Assembly: GCA_963575745.1 (NCBI GenBank) | Contig: CAUYUJ010014562.1 | Location: 88,842 to 152,841 of the forward strand | DNA length: 64,000 nt | From: Prorocentrum cordatum | Taxonomy: Eukaryota; Sar; Dinophyceae; Prorocentrales; Prorocentraceae | Reading direction: 5' to 3' | Part shown: piece by piece, positions 1 through 10,309 of the stretch | Position numbering within the stretch: the first letter of the stretch is position 1 | Layout of the letters: each line of letters starts with the position of its first letter | Program-made: the position numbers and the translations under genes | The notes under the pieces: model-generated | Database searches by the model: none | The model's input: the letters and a program-made list of their open reading frames with translations, nothing else | What the model was told of the DNA's origin: nothing

Positions 1-75
1 ACAAAAAACTTCTCAGAAGGCGCGAGGGCTTCTGAGAAGTCCCGCCGCCTTCTGAGAAGGCGTTTTCCTTCTCAC
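1..75. repeat. Palindromic CTTCTGAGAAG repeat cluster, copy 1
   Basis: Three closely spaced copies of the 11-base near-palindrome CTTCTCAGAAG/CTTCTGAGAAG, each able to pair with itself or its neighbours, followed by a run ending TTCTCACTTCCCC. The same cluster and the same trailing sequence recur at about 39115-39270, so this is a dispersed repeat and not local low complexity. The window starts inside it, so the left edge is unknown. Confidence 0.7.
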
Positions 76-238
76 TTCCCCTCCTCGCTCGCCGCCGACC
101 CCTATCGTGGCCCCCATCCCTGGTTCGTGGGCCCCCGGGCAGTGCGGTGACCGCGCCGTGTGGTGAGTCGGCTGGGTTTCGGGGTTTTATCGCGCGAATG
201 TGGGACTTGGGCCGTTCTCCGAGGACGTCTCGGGGGGT

Positions 239-282
239 ACGACGACGACGACGACGACGGCGACGGCAACGGAGACGACGGA

Positions 283-318
<36 letters not shown>

Positions 319-341
319 AACGACGACGACGACGACGACGA

Positions 342-399
<58 letters not shown>

Positions 400-460
400 A
401 GCGGCGGCGACGGCCGGCGACGACGGCCGGCAACAACGACGACGACGACGACGACAACGA
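239..460. repeat. (GAC)n microsatellite with interruptions
   Basis: About 220 bases of nearly pure GAC/GACGAC with a GGC-rich interruption near 390-430. It produces long artificial open frames (poly-Asp, poly-Arg, poly-Thr, poly-Val) on both strands; these are not called as genes. Confidence 0.9.
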
Positions 461-635
461 CAAATCGCCCCAGAAAGGGCCTCGCTTGGTTGGAGGGATC
501 GATCGGGTTGCCATCCGGCCCCGTCCCCGGCGGAAGAGCAGGCCCCGGGCAGCCCCAGGGGGGAGGGCACCGCGTGGTGTTCTGTTCTCGTCGAGTCGTC
601 GCGGCGGCGACCCCCGGTTGCCGACAACATGTTTT

Positions 636-2400
636 TCCTGACCATCCTGTGGTGTTGGGTCTTCGTCTTGAAGAGACAGCGCCCCGCGTTCCTCCTTCCT
701 CCTTCCTTCCTTCCTTCCTCCTCCCCCCCTCCCTCCGCTCATCCCTGCCTCTGTCTCCCCCACCCAGCACAGCGCTTCGTGGCCCCATAGGGAGCTCCAC
801 CGAAGGCCCAATGCTACCGCCCGTATGCGTTCCCCCTGCCCAGTACAGCGCTTCGTGTCCCCACATGGAGCTCTACCGAAGGCAGTACGGTGTTTCGTGG
901 CCCCACAGGGAGCTCCATCGAACGCCCCAGTGCTACCGCCCGCATGCGTCCCCCCCACCCACCACAGCGGTTCGTGGCCCCATAGGGAGCTCCACCGACG
1001 GCCCCAGTGCTACCGCCCGCCGTTCGCCCCCGCCTCCCCAGTACAGTGTTTCGCGGCCCCATCGGGCCCTCCACCGAAGGTCCCAATGCTGCAGCCCGCA
1101 TGCGTCCCCCGCCACAGTGCAGCGCGTCGCGGCCGCATAGGGAGTTCCACCGAAGGTCCCAGCGCTACAGCCCGCATGCGCCCCCCCCACCCACAGCGCT
1201 TCGTGGCCCCATAGGGAGTTCCACCGAAGGTCCCAGTGCTAGCGCATGCGTCCCCCCCACCCAGTACAGCGTTTCGTGGCCCTTTCGGGACCTCCTCTGA
1301 AGGCCCCAATGCTACCGCCCGCATGCGTCCCTCCCGACCCAGTGCAGCGCTTCGTGGCCCCATAAGGAGCTCCACCGAAGGTCTCAGTGCTACCGCCGTT
1401 TGCGAAATAAACGCCCACGTGTGGAAGTACCGAGAGCCCCGCCCCGCGCCCCGTATTTCAATGTTGGCCACCAAACACGCCGAAGGGGAGCGCGAAGCGT
1501 TGCGAAATAAACGCACACTTATGTTGGACTGCCCAGCCCTCCCCGTCAACCTTGAAATGCGGGGGAAAGGGGGCGTGCTTCGTCGTCTTGTTTTCGATCC
1601 CTAAGATGGGCGTTTATCCCGCAAACGGCGGTACCGCATGCACACCAAGTCCAGCGCTTCGTGGGCCCATATGAAGCTCCACGGGCGGCCCCAGCGCTAC
1701 CGCCCGCCGTGCGTCTCCCCCACCCAGTGTACGTCGCCTCGTGGCCCCATAGGGAGCTGCCGCCCGCATGCGTCCCCCCACCCAGCACAGCGCTTCGTAG
1801 CCCCATTGGGAGTTCCACCGAAGGTCTCGGTGCTACCGCATGCGTCCCCCACGCCAAGTGCAGCGTTTCGTGGGCCCATAGGGAGCTCCACCGACGGCCC
1901 CAGTGCTACCGCCCGCCATGCGTCCCCCCCACGCAGCACAGCGCTTCGTGGCCCCATAGGGTGCTCCACCGACGGCCCCAGTTCTACCGCCCGCACGCGT
2001 CCCTCCCCCCACCCAGTATACAGCGCTACGTGGCCCCATAGGGAACTACCGCCCGCATGCGTCCCCCCCACTCAGTCCAGCGCTTCGTGCCCCCATAGGG
2101 ACCTCCACAGAAGGCCCCAATTGCACAGTCCACATGCGTCTCCCCCACCCAGTACAGCGTTTTCGTTGTCCCATAGGGAGCTCCACCGAAGGCCCTGGTG
2201 GCAAAGTTCGCCCCCACGCAATACAGCGTTTCGTGGCTTATAGGGAGCTCCCTCCGCCGAAGGCCCCAGTAGCACAGTTCGTATGCGTCAACCCCCCCAC
2301 CCAGAACAGCGTGTCGTGGTCCATAGTGAGCTTCACCGAAGATGATACCCACAACTGCGGGACTCACAAGTGCAGATGGTTGGGTCCTTCGCCGGGCCAC
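636..2400 (+). repeat. Composite dispersed element A: conserved arms around a ~75-bp minisatellite
   Basis: The left arm (about 636-700) reads ccatcctgtggtgttgggtc, then a GAAGAGACAG motif and a pyrimidine run. The core (about 770-2340) is a tandem array of roughly 75-bp units, each with GTACAGCGCTTCGTGGCCCC, then a CATAGGGAGCTCCACCGAAG block, then GCTACCGCCCGCATGCGTCC. The right arm (about 2338-2390) contains ACAACTGCGGGACTCACAAG and ATGGTTGGGTC. Both arms and the unit recur at 14803-15745 and, inverted, at 33568-34330. No coding capacity is apparent; the open frames simply track the unit. Superfamily unknown. Confidence 0.75.
1393..1631. mobile_element. TIR element (MITE-like) with TA target duplication, nested in the minisatellite
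   Basis: About 239 bp bounded by ~25-bp terminal inverted repeats: CCGCCGTTTGCGAAATAAAC on the left, and the complement of CCGCCGTTTGCGGGATAAAC on the right. The dinucleotide TA lies on each side. Removing the element and one TA restores gtgcTAccgcatg, a minisatellite variant seen uninterrupted at about 1827-1839, so an empty site exists for comparison. TA duplication fits a Tc1/mariner-type non-autonomous element. No transposase inside. Confidence 0.75.
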
Positions 2401-3166
2401 TGGGGCGTTTTTCCTCGATGTCAGCCTCTCGGGCCAGTCTTCTGCTGCCGTGCCCGTCGGAGATGGATCGGGGACGAAGAGCGGAACCCGGGCAGCGTTC
2501 CAGCAATGGTCTCGCCTTCGAGGGATCGAGAAGTTGGCATCTCCGTCTCGGCGGAAAGCGCCGACGGAAGAGCGGCGTAGGCAGAGCGAGGGGCGGCGCA
2601 GACGCCGGTGGAGGCCAGCGAACGTAGAAGATGCGCCTCCAAGAGATGTTTTTTTGTCAATTCCCAGACTTTCTAGAACTCGCCACGGGACTCGTGCTCG
2701 CCTTCGCGTCGATGCGGCGGCGGCACCCCCTTGCTGCGGGCGCTCGGGATTGAGTGCCGCCGAGGTGTCCCACGACCAGCGTTATAGGCACACACACACA
2801 CGACGCTGAAGTGATTGCCACGCTGGGCTCAGGAGGAGCTACAGTCGGGGCCCTGAAGAAGGAACCCTTTTCGTTGGGGAGGGGCTCGGTGTTCCTTGAT
2901 TGTTCTGCAGTTTGCCTTCCGTTCTCCTGAGGTTGTCCGTGGGAAATCGAAGTTTAACTTATGAGAAAAAGGGGCCTCGTTCATTTAGGGCTCCTTAGGT
3001 CAACGCCCCGACTGTGTGGTCCTCGGGCGCTCTCTTCTGCATCCGGGTCGGGGGGAGCTGCTCTCGGCCATGGGCTCGCCGTGGCTGGATCGCGAAGAGC
3101 GCGTCGTTCGCGATTCAGCGCTCACGCGGCGGCGACCCCGTGCCACGGGCGTTCAGGGCTGAAGGC
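2401..3166. other. Unannotated unique-looking sequence
   Basis: GC-rich sequence with short open frames on both strands that share no recognisable domain. A short (CA)n lies at about 2790-2805. I see no gene or element here that can be supported. Confidence 0.4.
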
Positions 3167-3174
3167 CGCCAGTG

Positions 3175-3342
3175 TTAAGTCGGGCGTGTCCCTCTACAGG
3201 AAGAATCTTTTTAAACAAAAAAATAGTCAAGAAATTGTCCGGGAACGATGTTCCCAGTATTTTCCAAATTCCTGAGCATCTTTTCACAATTTGTTCAATG
3301 TTTCCTACGAAATCCCCCTGTAGGGGGACGTGCCCGACTTAA
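3175..3342. mobile_element. hAT-like MITE, copy 1 (8-bp TSD cgccagtg)
   Basis: A 168-bp element with ~27-bp terminal inverted repeats: TTAAGTCGGGCGTGTCCCTC at the left and its near-complement ending GTGCCCGACTTAA at the right. The flanks carry the exact direct repeat cgccagtg (3167-3174 and 3343-3350). The interior is AT-rich compared with the surroundings and non-coding. Nine or more relatives lie in this window. Eight-base target duplications are typical of hAT (also P) elements; the assignment is inferred because no transposase is present. Confidence 0.85.
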
Positions 3343-3352
3343 CGCCAGTGTC

Positions 3353-4690
3353 CCATGGCCTGCCAAAGTGGAGCGGTCTGGCGATCGAAAGCCGCCGATC
3401 GTTCAGAGGCGAACGCTCCGCGCAGTGCCAGAGACAAACGGCGGGGCAGTCACGACACAAACTTCCGATACATCTATCCAGGTCCGGCGCTGCAAAACAT
3501 GATAGAACATCTTACAAAATCACGACCAGAGCCGTAGACCCCATCTCTCTCTGCTGACTCCATCCCTTTGCCGCAGATTTTGGGCCGGATCGATCTGTGA
3601 TGGTCTTGGGGCACGAGTCTGGGCGCAAACGCCCCGTGCGAGAAACGCGCCACGCCCGGATCTCCGGGGCTTCTCCGCTGCCCCATGTCTTCGGCGAGGC
3701 TCCGCGGCGACTGCGCGCAAGGCTCGCCCTCTTGGGCTGTCCTTCCCTTGGCCTCCGCCGGCCAGGGGCGGCGACGGCGCGCAGGAGAGGGCAGCCCCCC
3801 GGACGGGCCCCATCCCCAGCCCGTCGGCCGCCGAGCGCGGCCTGGGCCCGAGCCCGCACCCAGGCCTCGGAGGGCATGGTGACTTCGGTCTCGGCGCCTG
3901 CCCGGGATGCCGGCCTTCTCGAGGAGCCTTCGCGGGCCTCGGGGCCGGCAGGAGTGGATTTGGGACTCGAGAAGCGTGCACTTGTTGCCCTCCTGGGCCA
4001 GAACGCGCGTTGTGCCCCCAGCCCTGCCCTGCCCCTCCTCCTCCCCCTCCCCCCCCCCCCCCCTCCCCCCCCCCCCCCCCTAACAGAACGCTCCCCCCCT
4101 CCGTGCGTCCCCAGCACTGCCGCAGTGCGTCCGGCACCACAGTCTGGGGGCTTGGGCGAGGGCGCTAATTACGTTGTGCCCCCTTCCCGTCCCCCCCCCC
4201 TCTCCCCCCCCAAAAAAAAACACGCCCGTTGTGGCCGCAATTAAAAATGCACTCAAAGCTGGCCCTGGGGAACGGGCCGGGATCTCTGGGGCGGTGGATG
4301 GCAAAAGCCATGCCGGCGGAGGTCCGGGACTGGGGCCAGACTCTCACCACGCACGGCCAGTTGAGCCCGTGCGGCGGCCGAACGGGCTCAGGCGCCGAGC
4401 GGGGACCTTGGGGAGAGCGAGGTGGGTGTCGCCCTAGGTTTGATCATCGAGAACACAAGAACCCCTAGCCCGAATAACACCCTGAAGACGTGGCCTCACT
4501 TAGGCCCCCGACTTCGCATTAAGAATCATGATTCTGGGCGGGCTGGCCTGCTACATCCGCAGACATGGCCCCCTCATCCCTGATGTCTGTGGCCCTCCCA
4601 ACTTGGGCCCCCTCCCAGAGGGTTAGGGTACTGCTGTTGCGTATCGTCTAGGGGATAGCGGCAAGATTCCTGAGACCTGGGCGACGCCAG
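3353..4690. other. GC-rich stretch with C and A homopolymers, no supported gene
   Basis: Contains long C runs at about 4030-4080 and 4190-4215 and an A run at about 4213-4220. Open frames on both strands between 3510 and 4240 overlap each other and end in the homopolymers. The plus-strand frame around 3870-4010 has a natural-looking composition but no domain was recognised, so it is not called. Confidence 0.3.
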
Positions 4691-4785
4691 ACAACATTGT
4701 GACGGAATTATGTTTGACGCTGTTGGGGCATCTGGAGGCCGTGTGCCGGCTGCCAGGGCCGTTGGACATCAGCCCCAGGTTGAAA

Positions 4786-5123
4786 AGCCTGCCCCGAGGA
4801 AAGGGTCGACATCTGCGGGGTGATGGGCTTGTATTCCACCACCACCACCACCATAAGTTGAAGGGGGAGGGGGTCCTCCTCCTCCTCTTCGTCCTCCTCC
4901 TCCTCTTCGTCCTCCTCCTCCTCCTCCTCCTCTTCGTCCTCCTCCTCCTCCTCCTCCTCTTCGTCCTCCTCGTCCTCCTCCTCCTCCTCCTCCTCCTCCT
5001 CCTCCTCCTCCTCCTCCTCCTCCTCCTCCTCCTCCTCATTCCCCCCATCCAACTTATGGTGATGGTGGTGGAAAACAGGCCCATCAAAGCCAGCCCGAGG
5101 AAAAGGGTCGAGATCTGCGGGGG
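4786..5123. mobile_element. Inverted-repeat element enclosing a (CTC)n microsatellite
   Basis: A left inverted repeat at 4822-4860 (GATGGGCTTGTATTCCACCA then ccataagttg) pairs with a right one at 5050-5085 (caacttatgg then tggtggaaaacaggcccatc). Between them lies about 170 bases of CTC/CTT repeats. Outside the inverted repeats is an imperfect ~35-bp direct repeat (4786-4820 and 5088-5122) containing GAGGAAAGGGTCGACATCTG and its variant. A third copy of the GTGGTGGAACATCGGCCCAT edge occurs at about 44080-44105. The frames reading poly-Leu or poly-Glu through it are not genes. Confidence 0.65.
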
Positions 5124-5296
5124 CCTGCGTCACGGACCAAGAGGCGACGTCGAAGGAGAGGGAAGTGTTCCAGTGATGCTTCTACACGGGGGGGCGATCT
5201 TTTTTCCAAGAGGGCCGATCCCCTCGCCCCATGCTGTTCGGCGGGCCGCAAGAGGTCGGAGGCCGAGGTGGAGGTTGGCACCAGCACCACTATCGG

Positions 5297-5420
5297 GGCG
5301 TGGCTCCACCGAGGGACGATGACCCTGATCTCGGCGATGGTGGTAATGCTCGGGCCTTGAGGTGGCCGAGAGAGCACCACCAGCACCGACAGCCAGGATC
5401 GTCTTCCCCGGGTGGGGGCA
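5297..5420. mobile_element. Foldback hairpin element, copy 1
   Basis: Two ~55-base arms face each other across a very short loop around 5356-5362. The left arm contains TCTCGGCGATGGTGGTAATG, the right arm CACCACCAGCACCGACAGCC. A better-preserved relative is at 49503-49680. No coding content. Without transposase or a clear target duplication the mobile nature is inferred from the two dispersed copies. Confidence 0.6.
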
Positions 5421-5743
5421 AAAAACGTTGCGTTGGTGCTGGTGCCGAATGCTCGGACCCACCAAACAAATAAGATGCTCGAAGGCTTCGCAGCGATGGT
5501 CGAGTCCATCCAGGTGAGCTTCTCGGGCCTCTACGTCGGGGGCATCTGCCGTGCCCTCGGGAGACACATCCGGCAGGCCCAGGCCAGGGGCAGATCGCTC
5601 CGGGTCGCCCCTGGAACGGCCGCTGCGCCCCGCTGGCCGGAGGAAGCCAGGACACAAGGCATGCGGCAGGCCCGAGGCATAAGATCGAGGTCGGTTCTGG
5701 GAGGGTGCCCTGATGTTTTTCGTGCTTGTTGATTGCTTAGCAC

Positions 5744-5866
5744 TGCTCGGACGTGTGCGTCTCTTCCTCGGCGAGTACCGTCGAGGAGCATCCTGGATCA
5801 TCTGGCAGCAGAAGCACGCACGGGATCGAAACATGTACTGGGAGTGGACGCCCGAGCGATGGCGAG
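5744..5866. mobile_element. Short TIR element (CTCGGACGTGTG family), copy 1
   Basis: Starts CTGCTCGGACGTGTGCGTCT and ends GACGCCCGAGCGATGGCG, which is its imperfect reverse complement. The interior GTCGAGGAGCATCCTGGATC matches the copy at 30683-30806 (80% or more by eye). About 120 bp, non-coding. Confidence 0.55.
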
Positions 5867-5989
5867 ATTATGGTACCCTCGGTGATCTTCTGGTGTACGT
5901 AGGGTGTTTTGGCCACCAAGAGATATCATGTTCTTGAGGGATGATGCTCTGTCGTAGGTCCGGCCGTAAGCATGAGCTTTCGGAAATCC

Positions 5990-6290
5990 ACCACGCTTTC
6001 TCGGATCTGCGCTGGACCCCCCTGGCGGCGCCTCCGGCGCCGTCCCTGGCGTGCCCCACGCGCCACGGGGGGGGGGAGCCCATCGCAGATCCAAGAAACC
6101 CGCGCGGACCCTCGACAGTGTCTGTTCATGCTGTTTTTTCTTTCCCTGGGTAGGGCCCAGAGGGGGGCGCATCGGCCCCCAATCGCCCATGCATCGCCGA
6201 TAAGGGCTCGATAGCCAACCCCCGCCCAGAAGCGCCGGAGGCGCCGCCTGGGGGGGGCCCAGCGCCGATCCAAGACATCTGCGCGGACCT
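5990..6290. repeat. Inverted GC-rich segments around GGCGCCTCCGGCGCC
   Basis: GGATCTGCGCTGGACCCCCC with GGCGGCGCCTCCGGCGCC near 6003-6045 faces the reverse-orientation block GGCGCCGCCTGGGGGGGGCC near 6240-6265. A similar palindromic arrangement, with CCAAGAATTCAGCGCGGAGC, occurs at about 50470-50610. Likely a foldback repeat. Confidence 0.45.
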
Positions 6291-6297
6291 CCGAAGG

Positions 6298-6793
6298 TTA
6301 AGTCGGGTACGTCCCTCTACAGGAGGAATCTTCCAAAATTAGTAGTACAATAGTCTCTGGGGAGGATTCTTCGACTATTCGTGGCAATGTTTTGGGATTC
6401 TTGTTTGACCATTTCTCATTGCTCGTCCAGAATCCCCCTGCAGGAGGAAACGCCCGACCTATTGGAGGATGACGATTAATAAATGACCGGGGGTCGTGTT
6501 CACGCGGCGGCGCCCGGGATGACGATTAGAAAATACCGGCCGCGGGCTGGAAAACTATTTTTCTAAATCGTTCTCCTCCAGTCAGAAGGTTGTGCAGGAA
6601 TAGCAGAAAACCATGTTTGTTTAATCGTTCTCTCCCATTTTTTAATAATCGTCATCCCGCATTGCTCCGAAGGTTCCCCGAAAAATAGTCCGTGGAGGAT
6701 TGTTCGACTATTCGTGACCACTTTGGGATTTTTGCTGGACTATTTCTTATTGTTCGTCCAGAATCCCCCTGCAGGAGGACACGCCCGACCTAA
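6298..6793. mobile_element. hAT-like MITE, copy 2: compound locus with an inserted second MITE
   Basis: A full element runs 6298-6461 (left end TTAAGTCGGGTACGTCCCTC, right end CGCCCGACCTA). A different TIR element follows at 6467-6657, then a second, left-truncated copy at about 6681-6793 ending GACACGCCCGACCTAA. The direct repeat tccgaagg flanks the whole at 6290-6297 and 6794-6801. A third tccgaaggttccccg sits internally at 6666-6680, suggesting a duplication that included flanking DNA. Confidence 0.75.
6467..6657. mobile_element. MITE-like element with GGATGACGATTA ends
   Basis: About 190 bp. It begins GGATGACGATTAATAAATG and ends TTTTTAATAATCGTCATCC, which are inverted repeats. An extra internal GGGATGACGATTAGAAAATA occurs near 6518. 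It lies inside the compound hAT-like locus. Non-coding. Confidence 0.6.
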
Positions 6794-6964
6794 TCCGAAG
6801 GTTCCCCGGAGCAGTGCCTTCGCTCAGGGATGCCTGCGTCGCCCACGGAGGCACGGGGGGCCCGTGGGCGGCCCCGTCCCCGTGCGTCGCCACCGCCCCG
6901 TCGCACCTCCCCTCGCGCTGTGTTGCCGTCGCACTGCACTGCAATCGCAGCGCAGAGCACTGCA

Positions 6965-7120
6965 ATCTCCATGACGGCCCAAGTGGCCTCCAAGACGGCC
7001 CCAAGAGGGCCCCAAGACGGCCCAAGAGGCCTCCAATACGTCCAAGATGGTCTCCAAGACGCCCAAGATGGCCTCCAAGACGGCCCCGATGGCCTCCAAG
7101 ACGGCCTCCAAGACGGTATC
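6965..7120. repeat. Degenerate CAAGACGGCC repeat, locus 1
   Basis: Around a dozen spacings of GGCCTCCAAGACGGCC and GGCCCCAAGACGGCC variants. The same short, degenerate unit appears on both strands at eight or more further places in the window (for example 12490-12610, 17155-17530, 35870-36200, 47200-47520, 51380-51820). Confidence 0.7.
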
Positions 7121-7189
7121 GCACTGCACTGCACTGCCTTGCATGGGTGCGCGTCGCACTATCTCGTTCTGCAATGTTTCTCGTAGTGC

Positions 7190-7400
7190 TTTGCTGTGCG
7201 TTGCCGTGCGTTGCTTTGCGTCGCTCCCCGCCTTACTTCGCAGTGCTGGGCATTGCTTTGCGTTGCTTCTCATGGCTTTTCGTCCTTCTGCATTGCATTG
7301 CATTGCTCTGCATTGTTGCGCGTTGCTTTTTGTTACTTCGCGCAGACTTGCATGGCCTTGCGCCGCATAGATCTGCACCGTGTGGATTCGGCCACCCAGA
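7190..7400. repeat. GCATTGC/GCGTTGC short-motif repeat
   Basis: The stretch is built from GTTGC, GCATTGCATTGC and TGCTTTGCG motifs. It gives overlapping low-complexity open frames in three frames. The same GCATTGCA flavour appears in the neighbouring 165-bp units (8450-8660, 10260-10620). Confidence 0.55.
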
Positions 7401-7635
7401 TTGCACCACACTGATGGCATGACCCAGACGTGCACCGCATACGCTGTGACACATCCCTGTTTCGGGCCCACGCTCGCGAACATCATGCATCCATGTGTCT
7501 TGTTGCTCTGCTCTGGACGTGACCCCCCCCCCACCCGGGCCTGCAAGCTCTCGGAGCGCCTGGGTGCCTGCGGATGTCTCTGCCCCGCCTCCGCCCCCGA
7601 AGGATTCGGGAGCCCGACGGCCAGTACAGTGCTTA

Positions 7636-7825
7636 GCCCAAATCCCTCATCAATCGACCCCCCCCCCCCCCCGAAAAAAGCCGCACCCCCCTCCAAATGC
7701 GAACCTGATATTCCGGACCCCCCTCTTCGACGGGGCACCTTAATGAACCGGACCCCCGAAGTTCCAATCCGAAGAAAGCGCCCTAGTAAACCGGACCCAG
7801 GGGACGATGAATAAGGGATTTGGAG
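7636..7825. mobile_element. TA-duplicating MITE (CCAAATCCCTTATTAATCG family), copy 1
   Basis: About 190 bp bounded by GCCCAAATCCCTCATCAATC on the left and GATGAATAAGGGATTTGGAG on the right, with TA on both sides. The interior carries CCTCCAAATGCGAACCTGAT and cttcgacggggc, shared with the better-preserved copy at 21034-21232. Consistent with a Tc1/mariner-type non-autonomous element; no transposase. Confidence 0.75.
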
Positions 7826-7829
7826 TAAG

Positions 7830-8800
7830 CTTCACCTGAGTTGTTCGAGCTTGAGCTTAGAATTCCGCGCGAGAGCCAAGCGTGGGAGCCCAGCGTGGGT
7901 TTGGGGAGGTTCAGGGAAGGTGGAAGCGCACATGTCGGCGACCACCGCACGAAGCCAATATGTGTTTGCACTTCAGGTTTTTGGGACACTGCAGTAGTTG
8001 TTACATTGCAGTTCTTTTTGTTCGCTGTGGTGGCGCCTGAGTCACTCGTCCGTCAGATGGCACGCCAGCAAAATTTTACACCAACAACTTGGGTGGAACA
8101 TCGACGTCGCGGCCAGCTGAGACAGCAGTGGACTACAGAAGTTTACAATTTTTGTCAACACAACTGAGAACCCTGCTGCTATTTAGTTCGGCCGTTCTGT
8201 CTTCTCTCCTTTCCCCTCCTCTCCCAGCGCGATTCTGAGCTGCAGTGTGAGACATGTCTTACTCCGGCGGCCTTCAGCCGTTGTCGTGCCAACGCATCTT
8301 GCTGGATGTACGGCTTGTTGCGATGCGGTGCAGCGGCGTTGCTCGAGCTGGCGCTTCGGATTCCGCGTGAGAGCCAAGCGCGGCGTGGGGAGCTTCAGGG
8401 AGGGTTGAAGCGTACAGGTCGGAGAACACCACACGAAAACAGCGCGTTTGCATTGCAGTTGGTTTTGCATTGCAGTGTGGTGTCGGCATCGCATGTTTGT
8501 ATTGCGCTGTAGTGGCGTTGCTCGAGCTTGAGATCTGGAAGTCCGCGTGGGAGCCAAGCGTGGCTTGGGGAGGTTCAAGTAGGGCCGACGCACGCATGAT
8601 GACGACCACGACACGAATACAGTTTTGGTTTGCATTTCAATGTGGTTCTGCATTGCAGCTTTTTGCGCGCTGGGGTGGCGCTGCGAGTAGAAGGATTTGG
8701 ATCCCGCGTGCGAGCCGAGCGTGGTGTGTGGAGGTTCAGGGAGGGTTGAAGCGCACATGATGGCGCCGACCACACGAAAACATGGTTTATTGCATTGCCG
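7830..8800. repeat. ~165-bp minisatellite family (first block)
   Basis: Units share gttgctcgagcttgag, TTCCGCGTGAGAGCCAAGCG, CTTGGGGAGGTTCAGGGAGG and CGGCGACCACCACACGAA. Clear copies begin near 7845, 8335, 8515 and 8680. The array is interrupted by the ~100-bp array and resumes at 10310. Confidence 0.75.
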
Positions 8801-8954
8801 TTGATATGTCTGCATTGCGTTTTCTCCTCACCCTCCCTTGGATGAGTTCTCGTTGTGAATAGAGCAGTGGGGTCTGCACCTTCTCTTCCTCCTCCTCCTC
8901 GCCCCCCCCCCCACTCTCCTCTCGGCTCTCTCCTCTCGCATCCCTTTTGGTGGC

Positions 8955-9950
8955 CGCGACGCGACATGTGAAACTGTCGCCACTTTCGGGGGCTGCTGGG
9001 GGAGCCCGCGCAGTGGGGCCCGACGCAGACCCAAACGGGGCCCCGACATCCCTGGGGGGTTGCAAAGTGTGAAACCGTCGCCAATTTCGCGGGCTGCTGG
9101 TGGAGCCCGCGCAGTGGGCCCCCAGGCAGACCCAAACGGAACCTCGCCATCCCTGGGGGGCTGCGAAGTATTCGAGGGTTGTTGGGGGATCTCTCACAGT
9201 GGGGCCACACCCAGACCCAAACGGGACCTCGTCATCCTTGGGGGGCTGCGAAGTGTGAAACTGCAACCACTTTCGAGGGCTGCTGCGGGGCTCGCACAGT
9301 GGGGCTTCACGCAGATCCAAACGGGACCTCGCCATCCCTGGGGGGCTGCGAAGTGTGAAATTGTCGCCACGTTCGAGGGTTGTTGGAGGATCCATCACAG
9401 TGGGGCCCACGCAGATCCAAAACTGACCTCGCCATCGGTGGGGGGCTGCGAAGTCTGAACCTGTCACCACTTTCGATGGCTGCAGGGGGAGCCAGCACAG
9501 TGGGGCCACACGCAGATTCATCTGGGACCTCGCCATCCCTGGGGGTCTTGCGAAGTGTGGAACAGTCGCCACGTTCGAGGGCTGGTGGGGGATCCATCAC
9601 AGTGGGGCCACACGCAGACCCAAAAGGGACCTCGTCATCCTTCGGGGGCTGCGAAGTCTGAACCTGTCACCATTTTCGAGGGCTGCTGGGGGGCTCGCAC
9701 AGTGGGGCTGAACGCAGATCCAAACGGGACCTCGCCATCCCTGGGGGGGCTGCGAAGTGTGAAATTGTCGCCACTTTCGAGGGCTGCTTGGGGGGCCAGC
9801 GGGCCTCGCCATCATTGGGGGGGTGGCTGCGAAGTGCGAAACTGTCGCCACTGTTGAGGGCTGCTGGAGGGGGGGGCCAGCACAGTGGGGTCCCACGCAG
9901 ACTTCGAGGACCTCGCCAACCATAAGGGGGCTGGCCGCGCAGAAACGCGA
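8955..9950. repeat. ~100-bp minisatellite array
   Basis: About nine to ten tandem units containing GTGTGAAACTGTCGCCACTT, TCGAGGGCTGCTGGGGGA, CACAGTGGGGCCACACGCAG and GGGACCTCGCCATCCCTGGG. Unit starts near 8965, 9068, 9250, 9352, 9450, 9551, 9654 and 9756; one unit near 9165 is shortened. Open frames in the array repeat with the unit and are not genes. Confidence 0.85.
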
Positions 9951-10309
9951 CACTTGATTGGCTGGTTGCGTCTGCGCCTATGTAACCTTATCTTTCCAAT
10001 GCTCCATCATCTTGCTGCTGCTGCCGAGGTGATTGTGTTTCCGCCCCGATGTCTTCCTGTTGTTTCCCCTTCCCAACACAATGCCTCCTGGCCTTGTGTA
10101 CCTCTGTTCTGCGAGTCGACCGCGCACACTTCGCACGATATAGATATCCGCCGTGCATCGTCTCTTGCAGCGTTGCTGTCACACCATTGTCGGCATACCT
10201 TGTATCAGCCGTTGGTGCCGATGGGATTGGGACGTCGCAGGTTATTTTGTTAGTTGCAGCTTTCTCTGTGCATTGCACTTGCATTGCAGGCTTTTCTGTT
10301 GCGCTGTAG

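Noticed and set aside
160-1140. Long open frames through the GAC tract (poly-Asp, poly-Val and similar)
   Set aside because: They exist in several frames and both strands because a trinucleotide repeat lacks stop codons; no domain or splice context.
3175-3342. piggyBac assignment based on terminal TTAA
   Set aside because: TTAA is part of the TIR, and the flanks show an 8-bp duplication instead of TTAA alone.
8955-9950. CRISPR-like array
   Set aside because: Units are ~100 bp, degenerate throughout and contain no short conserved repeat with unique spacers; the genome is eukaryotic.
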